Positions 1 to 14,600 are shown, counted from the first letter of the stretch. The stretch: 64,000 bases of DNA from Bugulina stolonifera (GCA_935421135.1 OW285191.1:15879700-15943699); one strand, 5' to 3'. Numbers and translations: made by a program. The notes: a model not told the origin generated them from the sequence alone.

Positions 1-1471
1 TCAGTGTGAGAATGGTGCGTCATGTGATCAAACGTCACGTAAATGTGTATGTACAACTGGTTACTTTGGTCCTAACTGCAGCCAGAAGCACTGTGATCCA
101 GCACTTAATAAATGCAATGGTGAGTATATTGTGTTACTATAGCAACCTATCAAACAGCAGCTAAATCTGCTGTAATGGAAATTTACTGAAATGCAAAAAT
201 TATTTCTTTAGATACTGTATTGAGGATGGTTGTGCATGTATAAGACGTAACAGAAAACACTTGAGTGGAACTAAACAATCAACAAACCTTTAGATAGTAT
301 AGACCCTATTCATCTATAGTACACATTTGCATATAGACTTATAGTCGCATTGCCTTGCTCGTAATTTGGGCAATTCTATTGGTTAGATTCACTATAACAG
401 ATATGATGTGATGAAGAAATTAGCTAGCCCAAGTTACCATAAGAAAGCACTTTCCAAGATAATTGAAATGTTCTTAATACAAAGGTTGAGTAAATTACAT
501 GTAGAATGCCACACCTCACGATTAACAATCCCAGTGTAACTTGTAATGGTTGGCATAGTCGCACATAGCTCAGGTATCTCTGCATTATATTTATAGGTGG
601 GACGTGTAAGGCAACCTCCTCTAACCCAGGTTATACCTGCTCAGGCTGCAAAGCTGGTTGGACAGGTCAATTCTGTCACATTAGCCCTTGTGTGAACAGT
701 CCATGTACGAATGGAGGTACATGTTCCTTGAATGGCTTAACATCTAGTGGCTATAAGTGTACCTGTCCGAGGGGCTACTCTGGCCAGACCTGCCAAGTTT
801 CAATGTGTGATAGACACAACTGCAATGGAGGGTTATGTCAGATTTCTGGTGGATTACCAACCTGTACAAACTGTCCAACCAACTTCAAGGGACCAAACTG
901 CCAGACAAATATATGTCCAAACGATCTGTGTGGTGATCACGGGTGGTGCACACCTGTCAATGGTTTACCATCTTGTTCCTGTAAAGACGGCTACAAGGGA
1001 ACCTTGTGTGGTGAAGCAATCTGTAAACCAACTTCCTGTCTCAATGGAGGTACTTGCTCTCCCGTTAATGGCAAACCTCAGTGTACGTGTCAGAGAGGCT
1101 ATTTCGGAGAAAAGTGTGATCAAGACGCTTGCTACAACTTTAAGTGTCAGAATAGAGGAAGCTGTGTGCTGGAATCGGCTACCGAAGCTTTGTGTGACTG
1201 TCCACTGGAATACATGGGAACGTATTGTCAAACTCCTATCTGCACCCCCAACTCTTGCACAGCAAACGGCAAATGTGTGGTTGTCATCGGTGGTGGGTAC
1301 AGATGTGACTGCAAGCAAGGCTATGGAGGACTGAGATGTGAACAAGATCAATGTGCAGCAACGCCTTGTCAAAACGGTGGTGTGTGCCAAGCAGCTGCTG
1401 ACGGAAGTTTCGAATGTGATTGTCCACTCGAGTATGAAGGAGATCATTGCGAGATTGACCTAAATCATTAA
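1..1471 (+). CDS. EGF-repeat protein, 3' end of gene (5' part outside window)
   Basis: Extracellular EGF-repeat protein, only the last ~330 residues visible. Two exons are seen: 1..119, entered mid-codon, and 597..1471, joined in phase 1 by gtgagt...ttatag. The residues form about eight six-cysteine EGF-like modules with the usual CxNGGxC and CxCPxGYxGxxC spacing. No transmembrane segment follows the last module; the protein stops at NH-stop soon after the last cysteine. The exon pair matches exons 13 and 14 of the downstream giant gene closely (for example CGDHGWCTP and [16 protein letters not shown] against [16 protein letters not shown]). Where the downstream copy has a splice donor, this one reads into a stop. 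Function is not known; it may be a tandem paralogue of the next gene. The family call is sure; the gene's upstream extent is unknown. Confidence 0.88.
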
Positions 1472-1577
1472 CTTATTTAGAATTATTTACCTGTAGTAAT
1501 ATATCTTTGGTAAAAACAAGTTTTAAATAACTGAGTAAGTTACTAGGCCTATAACATTGTAGACATTGTTAGTGTTA

Positions 1578-1583
1578 AATAAA
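1578..1583 (+). terminator. Poly(A) signal of the first EGF gene
   Basis: AATAAA lies 107 nt past the stop codon at 1471 and supports this being a true 3' end rather than an internal exon. Confidence 0.6.
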
Positions 1584-2644
1584 GTTCTACCACCAAACAA
1601 ATATAAACCAACTAAAGGAGTGTTTTCCAAAATATTATACAACACCTTCATTTACAAACCCGCAAAATTTGCATTATTTTACTTAAACAGTAATTCAATA
1701 TAAAAATGGGAAACTTATGCTTCGCTATTTCAAATTGCCAATTGCCTGAGTTAAAATAATTCATAGACCTACATGTAAAATGCATTGATAGATGTCCGAG
1801 ATTTTATGCAAAGTTAGACGAAAGACATAAGTCATGGTGCATGTACACTGTATATATTTTCTATATTGAATTATTTTCAAACATGTTCTTTCCAACAACA
1901 CGTCAAAAAATGGACATCTAATACTTACACAAGTACAGTATGTTTGGAAATAATGTTTCGCAAATTTTAAAATTAGATGGGAAGATTGGCTTTATTATGA
2001 CAGTGATCAGTATCCATGAAACAATTTTAGAAAACAAGAGTCTAAACTCTTACTAACTCCTCTAGAGTTGAGGTCGACATACTGTATATTCATGTGCAGC
2101 AGGATGGTGTAGTGATCAACTTGTTGATTAGCAGACTTTTGTGGTCACAGGTTCAAATCTCATGCAGTCATGTCATGGAAGGTGATCTCTTCCACACACA
2201 GCCCAGCTCCTAGTATTATGGGAGGCAAAATTTCTCCAACTGAAATTACGAAACTTGGATAGGACAGGTGTCTAAGCTGCATCAAGGGTAACTGAGTTAA
2301 ACCTGCGAGAGAACTCAGGTCCTGGAAACTCTCTGTCGTCATTGATAACATAAGTAGTGTTGACAATTTTCACATAATTAGCAATGAACAGTCACTAGAA
2401 ATATCTCAGTTAATCAGTTTTACCAAAGTGAAGATAATCTTAAACCTTTCAATTCCACTTGAGTTTATCAGTATGTGTTTACTTAGTTTGCTTCTATTAC
2501 ACAAGGTTGAATGTTGGATATATTTGTTTGAGTAAACAATACCTAGCAACTTGATAAGGGATGCATACAGAGCTGGCGGTAAACTGGTAAATTGGTTCAT
2601 TAGGTTGAAGGTGCTGTGTGCTGACGCAGTGTTTCTCCTTCAAT
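1584..2644. other. Intergenic region between two EGF genes
   Basis: No coding exon recognised. It holds a SINE copy near 2101-2225 and presumably the promoter and 5' UTR of the giant EGF gene. No TATA box or CpG-rich stretch stands out. Confidence 0.5.
2101..2225 (+). mobile_element. tRNA-derived SINE, copy 1
   Basis: A box-A-like stretch (tggtgtagtgat) is followed about 40 nt later by a box-B-like stretch (aggttcaaatct), the spacing of an RNA polymerase III promoter from tRNA. The tail (gtcatggaaggtga, ctcttccac, cagctcct) is shared with the copy near 59543-59660. Ends are approximate. No intact tRNA cloverleaf. Confidence 0.7.
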
Positions 2645-5600
2645 ATGAAGTTATTACTCGTGTTTGTGGTTATTGGGACTCTGGCTGCTGTAGGGTTCGC
2701 TCAGGTAAGACTTCTGTTGTAGAGCACAACTAGCGATTAGTACAAATTATATACATGTTCTTATTAGTAAGTTTTAAAAGGAGCTTAAATGCACAGTCTG
2801 TGTGTTGGTGCAGTAATCTCCATAACATATATTAATATTTGGATAGATTTATTACGTTACTGCATAGCAGATGAATTAATAAACTATGTATACATTACTA
2901 GTCGGAGCAAGTTGCGAATGATGAAGAAACAGAATTAGTTCGTCAAAAAAGAGACAAAAAACATGGATACAGTGGTGAGTATAGCCTGTGTACCATAGTT
3001 ACATGAATACAGTAGTGAGTATAGCCTAAGTACCATTCTGTTATGATAAATCATACAAAATTTCTTTTGTAACTTGGAAAATAGTATTGTCGTCAAATAA
3101 ATATACAGCATTACAGCTCTGTTCACTCCACCAATGAACTGCACAATGCATGTGTATTTATTACCAACTCCATTGTTTACTGCAACTCTAGGCTAAACCA
3201 ATGGCTGGACTGAAGTACATTATTGTGTTATGATATTATTCCGTATAATAATATAATACATTATAATATATTATTATTGCACTACTACTACCACTATTGT
3301 GTTGTATATAAGTGATACCTGGCATGTACTCTAGGTACATGAATATTCCATTGCCAGTAGTCATGAATGTGTAGATAATTTGATGCGGGTGTGGATTAGC
3401 CTTAGAACCACTCGTATTCACATGACATGTATGTCATTATAGGCTGCAAGCATGACTGTCACAACCATGGGAACTGTATGAAGTCAAAGTATTACTACAA
3501 GTGAGTGAACACTATTAAAATAACCTGAACAGTACTTTTTATTAAATTAAACTCAAGTATATAGTCAAGGAGTAAAGGCAGGCATAATGTGTTAATTATA
3601 TACGTAGACATTTGTATACTATATACATGCATATACATGAATGCCATGCACATGTAGAACATGTTGGAAGCGACAGCTATCATTGTACTTCTAAGTGTTA
3701 CGCAGGTGCTCTAGGATTCAAGATCTACCTGAGCATATTTTGTAATGCATACAATTTGTTACATAAAGTGATTAAATGAAGTACACCATGTAGAGCATGG
3801 GTGTGCTGGACACTGATTTTTATCGCTATACACTGACATTGTTTATTTAATGGGAGGTAAAATTGTTGTACATAAATGGCCTACGTTATGTAATAACTAG
3901 ATAAGATATTAGGGTGCCTACACAATAGATAACTAAAAGCTTGTACGTAGTTTTGGAATTTACATCAGAGTTGTTTATAGACAAAATGATTTAAGATATA
4001 TCTTTGCCTATGACATGCATATGCGGCATTGACCATTGATACTAAATCCATACTATGCTTGTATAATGAGAATACTTTAGCGATTTGATAATTGAAAATA
4101 ACATGAACTGAGGTTTTGCTTCAAATTGAACAAATCACTTTAAAATTAGATTTCTACTAATTGCATATTGTACAGTGTGACTATACAACTTTAAACGTGC
4201 TTCATATTATTGCCTATAATGGTAAAGGGTTGAAAAAAGTATAAATAATCATCAGAACCAAGTCTAGGCATTTGATAAAATGAAGAGTATATGCATGGGA
4301 TTAGTTAGATGTGAACACGCATAGAAAGTGGCATATGATAGGTTGGCTCACATGCCTTCAATGCCATCTAATAATTCGTCTGATTCAGAGGGAGGTATGA
4401 CAAGTACAGTACAAGATATTAGATATGAATTCAGCCACAGTGCAAAAGAATGGCTATCTAGGTTGCTATTTTGTTATGCAGAGGGAAGTATGACCGCTAT
4501 GGATATAACTGCCAGTGCCATGATGGGTATGGTGGAGATCATTGTCAATACAAAACCAAAAGTGCATGCTATAGAGTAAGCTGTCAGAACGGTGGTAAAC
4601 CCACAGTACAGGGATCCAAGTGTGTCTGTGGTAAGTCTATTTGCATTCTATCAATTATAGAAGCATCAACTGTTTAACAATTTTGGTATAATGTACTGAA
4701 TATAACATGTTTACAAAATAATCCAGGTCATCGCTGAAATTGGCAGGAGTTATGCTCTCTCTTTCCAGTTGAATGCAATACGAGGAGAGAACAACTCCTG
4801 TCAAAGATTATAACAAGACCATTGTACATGTAAAATTATGCTTTTGCTTGTACAGCATGCTCTATTAGTGATATAAATTATATATAATATGTACATTGTA
4901 CATAATACACATAATACACATGTACACTTACACGTTATATACCACTATTTTTTAAATTCATACGTGTACGAATAGAAATGTGTCTGTGGTGAGTCTGGCT
5001 CAACGACAAGCAGACCTTAATTGCTAACATGGAATGATAACGTCAACAGAATTATTGAAGCTTAGTGTGTTTCTATAGTGATTATAATAGTCAGCATCAA
5101 AGGCTGTTTAATTAGCATTATATTGATGGCATTTCAACGTCTGCTGTAATAGTAAACGTGTTAAATCTTATTATTTTCAGTCTGTCCAGATGGTTTTGGT
5201 GGAAATCAGTGTAATATAAACTACTGTGCTGCAAATATCTGTGGTAAATATGGCACATGTACCAAGTTACCAGTTAACCAAGGATCCTACTCCTGCAAGT
5301 GTCAAACAGGCTACAGCGGTAAGACCTGCAGCCAAAGGACATGCGAAGGTGAGAGATCAGACGTCATAATGCATTTCTAAGTTTCCTAAGACATAGAGAG
5401 GCTACACTGCCAGGTCCCATGTTAAAATATTGTGGTGTTTTACAATTCGATAAAGATATTGATAGCATTCTTTTCTTTTGTTTATAGACATCGTGAGCTC
5501 AACATAGTAAGCTCCCCTTCCAACCACATACAAGTATACACTTCACATGGTTACAAACAACTTTTCTAGTAACACCAGTATCCTAGGTTTTATTATACTC

Positions 5601-8600
5601 ATAACTCCATTTGCTCACCCGTCCAACTCTACTGTGTCCAAATGATTCTCACAAACCAGGTCATGTAAATATTAGTATATCTGGAGACAGCTACCAGATC
5701 TGACTGTGATGTAAATATTAGTATATCTGGAGACAGCTACCAGATCTGACTGTGATGTAAATATTAGTATATCTGGAGACAGCTACCAGATCTGACTGTG
5801 ATGTAAATATTAGTATATCTGGAGACAGCTACCAGATCTGACTGTGATGTAAATATTAGTATATCTGGAGACAGCTACCAGATCTGACTGTGATGTAAAT
5901 ATTAGTATATCTGGAGACAGCTACCAGATCTGACTGTGATGTAAATATTAGTATATCTGGAGACAGGTACCAGATCTGACTGTGATGTAAATGTTAGTAT
6001 ATCTGGAGACAGGTACCAGATCTGACTGTGATGTAAATATTAGTATATCTGGAGACAGCTACCAGATCTGACTGTGATGTAAATATTAGTATATCTGGAG
6101 ACAGGTACCAGATCTGACTGTGATGTAAATATTAGTATATCTGGAGACAGGTACCAGATCTGACTGTGATGTAAATATTAGTATATCTGGAGACAGGTAC
6201 CAGATCTGACTGTGATGTAAATATTAGTATATCTGGAGACAGCTACCAGATCTGACTGTGATGTAAATATTAGTATATCTGGAGACAGCTACCAGATCTG
6301 ACTGTGATGTAAACAGCTGATTGGGTAAATTGTTTAATACCATCTATAGGACTAGTATGATATAATTCCTTCAAATGTATCAGATGTAAATGGCACAAAA
6401 ACTTCTGTATCAGATTTACACCCATACAAATATATTCTGGTGAACTATACAGGAAAGAGATGTGGTTCTGGAACATGTAATATTAACCCGACAACCCAAC
6501 AAGCTTACTGTGCCTGTCCAAATGGCTGGTCTGGCAACAGATGTCAGAAAGGACCCTGTACAACCAGTATGTATCTACATAGAGCTAAATACTAAAGAAA
6601 ATTGAAAACTTAGTTATGTAGCTAAGAAAATATTATAAGAAAGTGTCTACAACTGAAAGGTGTTAGAGTATGACTTATATTCATTCATTTGATGAGTTTT
6701 TCTTAAATCTTTCCATTGACTATTGGCCGCAGGTAATTATTATTTATTGTTTTTATTTTAGATCCCCCAGTGTGTGTTCATGGTGCACTCAGGCTATCTC
6801 GAGACAGAAGCAGCTGCTATTGTGGTAAGTGCATTAACGAGTAGCCATAAAATAATTGGTGCAACTGAACTATAAGTTGTTGAAAAGTTACTTGAACAAT
6901 TCCAATTCTACTGTTTTTCACCTAGTATGTTTATAAGAAATCTTTCATGACATATCCTAGAGACAGCTACCATGTCTATGAGCCTCAGAGAACATAATAT
7001 GTCTCACACAGACATCAATGGTGTTGAATTAAACCAAGCTTTGCACATGACTATGTGTGTATGCGATGTTTGCAGAATGTGACAATAGCAAGTGGACAGG
7101 AGCTAAATGCCATCTACCAGCTCTGAGTTGTAAACCTAACTCATGTAACTACAAAGGTAGCTGTCAGGAAATACTAACTGGTAGAGGCTACCGATGTAAC
7201 TGCCTACCAGGATACAGTGGAGCTGACTGCACCAGGACTGTGTGTGACTGTGAGTAGTACCCCTGGCTTTGAATCTCCTTACTTCCTTTTGAGCTGACCT
7301 AGCCATTACAGAGACTTTAATGATAGCCAATAGAAATAAGTTGAAAGGGCCACTGGTCTGCGATATAACCAGGTCTTGGTCTAAAGTCATCTAAGCTTAG
7401 CTCATTGGTACAACCTTGTCTTCTCATATACATGACTGATATTTTAGACCACATGTAGATGTCAGTCATTCGATATAATATTTTTCTTTCAGATCATAGT
7501 TGTTTAAATAATGGGGTGTGTCAGATAGACAACACTGGTCTACCTCAGTGTGTTTGTGCAAATGGATACAGAGGAGACAACTGCGAGTTTGATAGATGTA
7601 GAGGTAGGTAGAGACAACTGCCAGTTTAATAACTTAAAAAACTTAGTTTGTACGTAGCAGTATGAATACACGAATAAGTAAATACCGCAGAAAACTTCAA
7701 ATTAAAACGATTAATTTATATTTAATAGACAGCATATACAAGTACATACATATTGTTTTTACCTGAATCGATTGATTTCCCTTTACATTTCCAGGTGTAA
7801 CTTGCCAGAACCGAGGTGTTTGTCAGACCGATTCAGCTAGACCACTATGTACATGTGCCCCAGGATACTCAGGCCAGCTATGCCAAACCAGTGTGTGCCA
7901 ATCTAGCACTTGTGGAGGTCGAGGTGTCTGTAAAGTAGACAGTAGAGGACAGCCCCAATGCTAGTAAGATGATGAAATATGATTAATACAGTTTTACCAG
8001 GGAAGGTTATTGGTATAGTTCAGTTGTCTAATAGGGGAAACTGGTTTACTGATACATAAAGCAGTGGTTCGTAGAGACATAGGGCAGTGATTCACGAACA
8101 CATAGGGCAGTGGTCCACGGACACATAGGGCAGTGGTTCATCGACACATAGGGCAGAGGTTCACCAACACATAGGACAGAGGTTCACTGACTGGGGGATG
8201 GAGAGTAGATCATGCCTAGGTTAGTGCAATAACAGCCCCACTAGCAGAAGTCTCACTGTATGTAGTAATAATTCATATTCCTATAAACAACAATTTTGTA
8301 GCTGTGACAATGGATACAGTGGACAGAATTGTGAGAGAGATCCTTGCTACAATGAGCTCTGCAGCAGTAGAGGAAAGTGTATCGTAACACTTGATGGAAG
8401 GAAGATATGTGAATGCCAGCCAGGCTACATTGGAGATCAATGTCAGAGATCTACCAATCAGTGTCAACTAAACATGTGTGGAAAGAACTCCATCATGTGC
8501 ATGCTGAAGAATAGGGTGGAGACTTGCATCTGCAAACCAGGTGAGTGAGGTCATGTTTATCAACCAGAACTTGGAAGGTTTTAAGTTAGGTATGGTTGGC

Positions 8601-11600
8601 CGCATTCTTTCATTTGTCGATTTTGATCAATCTGTGTGATTGGGTAGGTTCGATTGCCAGATACTCAAAAGATATATAGACAAATAATCGTTGCTAACTT
8701 TTGCCAAAAAGGACATCTCATTTATGCTTTGGTTCTGCACCTCTCCCAAGGTTTCCGGAATGTGCTTCCAGTAGCCTGAATTCTGCAACAGAGTGATTGT
8801 TTGACCTTTCCACAGTCTAACAGCCAAACAATAAACAGACCTCAAAGTCAAACATGCACATTCCCTTGTTTGCTATCATAGGATATTATGGAGAAAGGTG
8901 CGAGAGACATCAGTGTTCCCCCAACCAGTGTATGAACGGAGACTGTGTCATTATTGCTCCCTACTATGGAGATCCTAAATGTAAATGCTGGGATGGTTTC
9001 ACTGGAGAATTTTGTGACATTTGTGATACCAACTACTGCTACAATGGTGGATCATGTACTGCAATGATGTTCAGAGAGAGGTATTGTGACTGTCCAGCAG
9101 GCACGACGGGTGAGAGGTCAGTATTAGTATAATATCAACTCAAGCCATTTGATGTAACGTCATAGCATGACATATCTCATAGGAATAATTTATAAAAATT
9201 TGATTATTTGGGTGATGCATTTTACAACAAAAAGGTAGGCACTTGAAATAAAGACTGTAATCAGTAATCTTGTAATCATGTAATCAGCTTCCATTCAGAT
9301 TAGCTTGGTCAAATCAGTTTGTAATGTGGCTTATTCATTTAAACTTAAGTTCCAAATGAATACAGGTGTGAGAAGAGACTAGCTGTACCTTGTGGAACAA
9401 ACAAATGTGAAAACGACGCAACATGTGATCAAGCTTTGCTAACATGTACATGCAAGAGTGGGTACTTTGGCCCTAACTGCAACCAGGAACACTGTGATCC
9501 AGTACTTGACAAATGCTATGGTTAGTGAGCCCCCTAGAGCTTGGGACATTATTATAGACTCGAGGCTACTAATGTTGTAGTCTCAATTTATACTGCAGTA
9601 TATCACTTTTAATCAGATTTCTTGTATTGATGTATTTGCATTAGATCAAATACATTCACAACTCTTGTAGATTGAGCTCCAAAATATACGATCAGTATAA
9701 ATAATCGTCTCTGAATTGTATTCACAGGTGGACTATGTTCAGTATCTTCAATAAGCCCAGGTTACAGCTGCTCAAACTGCAAGGCTGGATGGACCGGACG
9801 CTTCTGTCACACTAGCCCTTGTGCAAGCAGTCCTTGCAATAATGGAGGCACTTGCACCTTAGTTGATAAATCTGCAACGGGCTACACATGCACATGCCCC
9901 AGAGGCTATTCGGGCCAGAGATGCCAACTTTCAGTTTGCGACAACTATAATTGTAATGGAGGCCAGTGTCAAGTGTTCGCAGGAGGTGTTCCTGTTTGCA
10001 CTAACTGCCCAACAAACTACAAGGGATCGAATTGCCAGACAAAGATATGCCCGGATTCATTTTGTGGTGATCACGGATGGTGCACACCTAACAACGGTTT
10101 ACCATCTTGTTCATGTAAAGACGGCTACAAGGGCACCTTGTGTGATGAAGCAATCTGTAAACCAACTTCCTGTCTCAATGGAGGAACATGCACCTCCGTT
10201 AACGGCAAACCTCAATGCACGTGTCCAATAGGATACTCAGGTGACAAATGTGAGAACAACCCTTGCACCAATTTCAACTGTCTAAACGGAGGGCAATGTG
10301 TATTGGGGTCCTCTACTGAAGCTTTATGCAACTGCCCACTAGAATATATGGGAACACATTGTCAAACCCCTGTATGCGCGCCGGATTCATGTACATCAAA
10401 TGGTAAATGCGCAGCCATCATCGGCGGTGGCTATCGTTGTGACTGTAAACAAGGATTTGGAGGACTGAGATGTGAAAGAGATTTCTGCTCTGAAAAGCCT
10501 TGTCTGAACAGTGGTGTTTGTCAAGCGGTCAATGGGGGTTACCAGTGTTCCTGTCCAGAGGGTTATGGAGGAACTTACTGTGAGGTGAAACTTTGGTTTA
10601 AATTGCATCGCTTTCTTCAAAATAAAGTGTTGAAAGTTTTAATTACATCATGCTTTTCACATGTATTTATAGATGTCTACCTCATGTAGGTAATTTGCAC
10701 AGTTGAAAGTAATATTTCAAATACATGTAGTAACATTGCTTTTGTCACAAATTATGTTGCTATAAATCTAAAAGGGTGTTATATGTACCGAAAATAATTA
10801 TGCAATTAGAAAATGCAGTAGGTTTGATTATTGCAGGTGGACCTGTGTGGAGTGTGTAGCAACGGTGGTAACTGTAGATTGATGCCAACAGGTGACCACA
10901 AGTGCGAATGTCTGACAGGTTTCAGTGGCACCAAGTGTGAATACGACATTTGTAAAACTCGTTACACTTGCCAAAACGGAGCAACTTGCAACAGAATAAA
11001 TACTAACTCCTTCAGCTGTTCATGTGCACCAGGGTAAGCTAATATCATGTTAGTAGTAGAACCTAGTCCAGTCCTCGTCGAATTATTTATGGCTTATACT
11101 TTTTATAAAGCCCAAGACTTTTTGTATTTAGCAGATAACTAAGCATAATATAAACTTTAATTGTTAAGCCCTGTGTGTATACATGTGTGTATTATTGAGC
11201 CGCCTCTATATGCATACGTACATGTATAATATCAGGCTAAATAATGTCCTACCTATAGAAGTGCAACTTGTGGAATGTATATGTTTAACTGGTCTAATTC
11301 ATTACAATGCAATAAGCATTTTGTCACTTTAGGTACACTGGAATCTATTGCGACTCCAAAGTATGTGACCTGAGACCGTGTCTGAATAACGGTATATGCA
11401 ATCAGAACCTAACCGTTGGCGAGTTCTATACATGCTCCTGTCAAGACAACTTTTATGGTGACAGATGTCAGCATGACCCTTGCGCAGGAAGTGGATGTAG
11501 AAATGGGGCTACCTGTCAGCGATTAGCCAATCACGGGTAACAATATATACATATATTCATTTTGCCTATTTCTATTTAACGAGAGAGAAATTAAATCACA

Positions 11601-14600
11601 GTATGGACAATCTATAATTAACAGTGATACATCTGATCCTCTGTTAATAATAATTTTGTGAGTACAAAAATCGTTGTCATTTTCAACTCACCGAAGAGCA
11701 ATGTTCCTTAATCCAAAAGAGAAAGGAGATAGAAATATTAAACCATAATTTTTTTGACTACTTAACACTTATCAATATTATTCCCTAGGTACAACTGCCT
11801 ATGCCCATCAGGATATACAGGGCGGCAGTGTGAACTGAACCCCTGTATTAACTCTCCGTGTATTCATGGTACGTGTGCACCTACACTAAACGGATACCGA
11901 TGTGACTGTGATGCTGGCTATGCAGGAAGTCGTTGTGAGGTAGACAGGTGTTCACCAAACCCTTGTCTTGTTGGATACTGTGTCAGACTTAATGGGGGTC
12001 AGTTTAGCTGCCGATGCCCTGCAGGTAGGATATTTATTTATTTCAACATTTGATGTGCTACCCCAAGCAATGTAGGGTAGCATGCCTAATTATGGGACAG
12101 ATAATTTTATTCTACTACATACATGCATGAACCTTCTTCAGCACTGAACCTCTGCAGCCATTGGTAGATCTTAAACCATGCAGGGCTGTGTGAATATTCA
12201 GCTATACCTTCAACAAGCTGCAGGAGTCAAACACCTTTAAAATTCATCAACAAATTGATGTACACAATTTAAAATCTATACATGATTACCCTGAGAATAC
12301 AATTATTTTCTCAGGTTATACCGGAACATTCTGTGAAACAAACATAGACGACTGCGTACCAGGTTTATGCCAGAACGGCGGGCTCTGTGTAGACTTGGTA
12401 GATGACTACAGCTGTACCTGTCAATCAGGCTGGAGTGGTAGAAACTGTGACATCTCTCGCTGCCAAGCCAAACCTTGCCAGAATGGAGGCATCTGTTCTC
12501 CTACTAACACTGCCTTAGGATACCAGTGCGACTGCCCGGCGGGATTTAAAGGAACAGATTGTGAAACAGATACCTGTAACCCTAACCAGTGTGCGCACGG
12601 GACCTGTGTGTAAGTCTACTATATATACTGCACTGTATGAAATTATAGTGGTGGTATCTGTTTGCCAGCATACGGGGCGGGGGGGGGGGGGGGGGGTGGG
12701 TGGAAAGACTAATTATTTGGCATTCTAGTATATACATTGTATTAATGAACACGCCATAATTTATATACAAAGATATTGTGATACTGCACATACCTCTCTT
12801 ATATAGGAGAGAGAGTGGTGGGAGATTCAGTTGCGTCTGCTACCCAGGTTATACTGGAGATCTCTGCCAGACTGATAAGGACGACTGCCTACCATCTAAT
12901 CCCTGCAAGAACAACGGCACATGTGCAGACCTACTGAATGACTTCATGTGTAAATGTCACCCTGGGTAAGCAAAGGCACAACCTACAGTACAAAACACAC
13001 ATCCTAAATAAAACTTGATATCAGCAATTCCATCATTCTTGTATGGCAAACTCCAAGTGTATTTACGAGTTTTAACTTTAAACTGATAAAAATTAAAATC
13101 CCTTTCTAAAATAGCTTCGTTCAATTAGACCGTTCAGGGTTAGACACAATTTAATTTTACATCTATAGAAATTCATAAATTTACTTCATCTCATGCCAAC
13201 AAATAGTAAACCCGACTTTCAACATAGAAATGTGTGATGATAAAGTTCACATGAGATACTTGATATGCCTGTATATGATTCAGATACTCTGGCAAAGACT
13301 GCAGCAAGCATGTGTGTGATAGCTCACCGTGTGTGAATGGAGGAACGTGTACAGGAAATAGTGTAGGTGGGTTCACCTGCTCGTGTTCAGATGGGTACAG
13401 CGGGCACAGATGTGAGGTGGACGCTTGCAGCCCAAATCTCTGCGTAAACAATGGAAAATGTAAGAGAGAGCCTAATGGAGCATTTTCCTGTGATTGTGCT
13501 GCAGGTAGGCATACTTTGTATATAGGCTGTAGATAGGGGCTAGCTATACCAAAGTCACAAATAGAAACAGCTATTTGGACAAATGAGAAAATAATTTTTA
13601 TATCATAAATTAGGGCATGGCAACCCTCGATAAGGATAGAAGAGGAGGGGTCATACATGCAATAGCTAGTCAAGTTGTACACTCTATAGTTACTCAGTTT
13701 ATGATTAGTATCACCTTGCCTTTTGCCATTATGATGGAACGAAAGATTTTAAACATTCCGAAAACCTCAATTTATTTTAATCGGCAAACTGAAACCAATT
13801 TAAATCATGAATTAAAATTGGTCCAGAGCTGAAAGTTATCAAATTGAAATTTTTTATGTCAAAATAAAAGTATAAAATTTTCGTAGTACGAAATGAGCTT
13901 ATGATTATGTGGAATAGTACCAATATATATTTGATTGAACTCTCACCTGCAGGATTTTTGGGAGACAGATGTGACACGGATTACTGTTCTTCGTCTCCAT
14001 GTCTAAATGGTGCAGTCTGTCAGCCTCTTAAGAATGGCTTCTCTTGTCAATGTCCTAATGGGTTTGGTGGCAACCTATGTCAGGTTGGTATTAGGCAATC
14101 ACCTATTGATATATAGTACATACCTCAGCCTAGCTCTATTTACAAGCTACATATATAAGAGGCCTATTATCACTGCTATGTGGCTTAATAAATTCATGGA
14201 TAATTGCCTGCATCTACACTGTAGTACCATTCAGGATTAACACAGGTTATACTTTGATGGATTTTACACTGTGTCTCATTCAGTTTCTGAATTAGAAGCA
14301 AAAATCTCCACTCTATTGCAGACCGATCTATGCAGACCTAACCCTTGTGGTTCAAGTGGAACCTGCATCAGACTAAAGAGAGATTTTGAGTGCAAGTGTC
14401 ACAATGGATTTGTGGGAGAATATTGTACCAAAGGTAGCATAACAAACAAGTAACTCCAGTATTCCGTATTCTAGTAATTCATGGCTTTAGTATGCAATTT
14501 ACTAAGTATACATTGCAGGTATAAAACTGCATTGTGTCTTCTATTTCCTGTAACAAACTATTATTTTTTACCTAATTGCTGCAGATCTGTGTAACCCACT

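Noticed and set aside
965..1447. 160-residue antisense frame in the first EGF gene
   Set aside because: Shadow of the EGF exon; no start context, no splice support and no recognisable domain.
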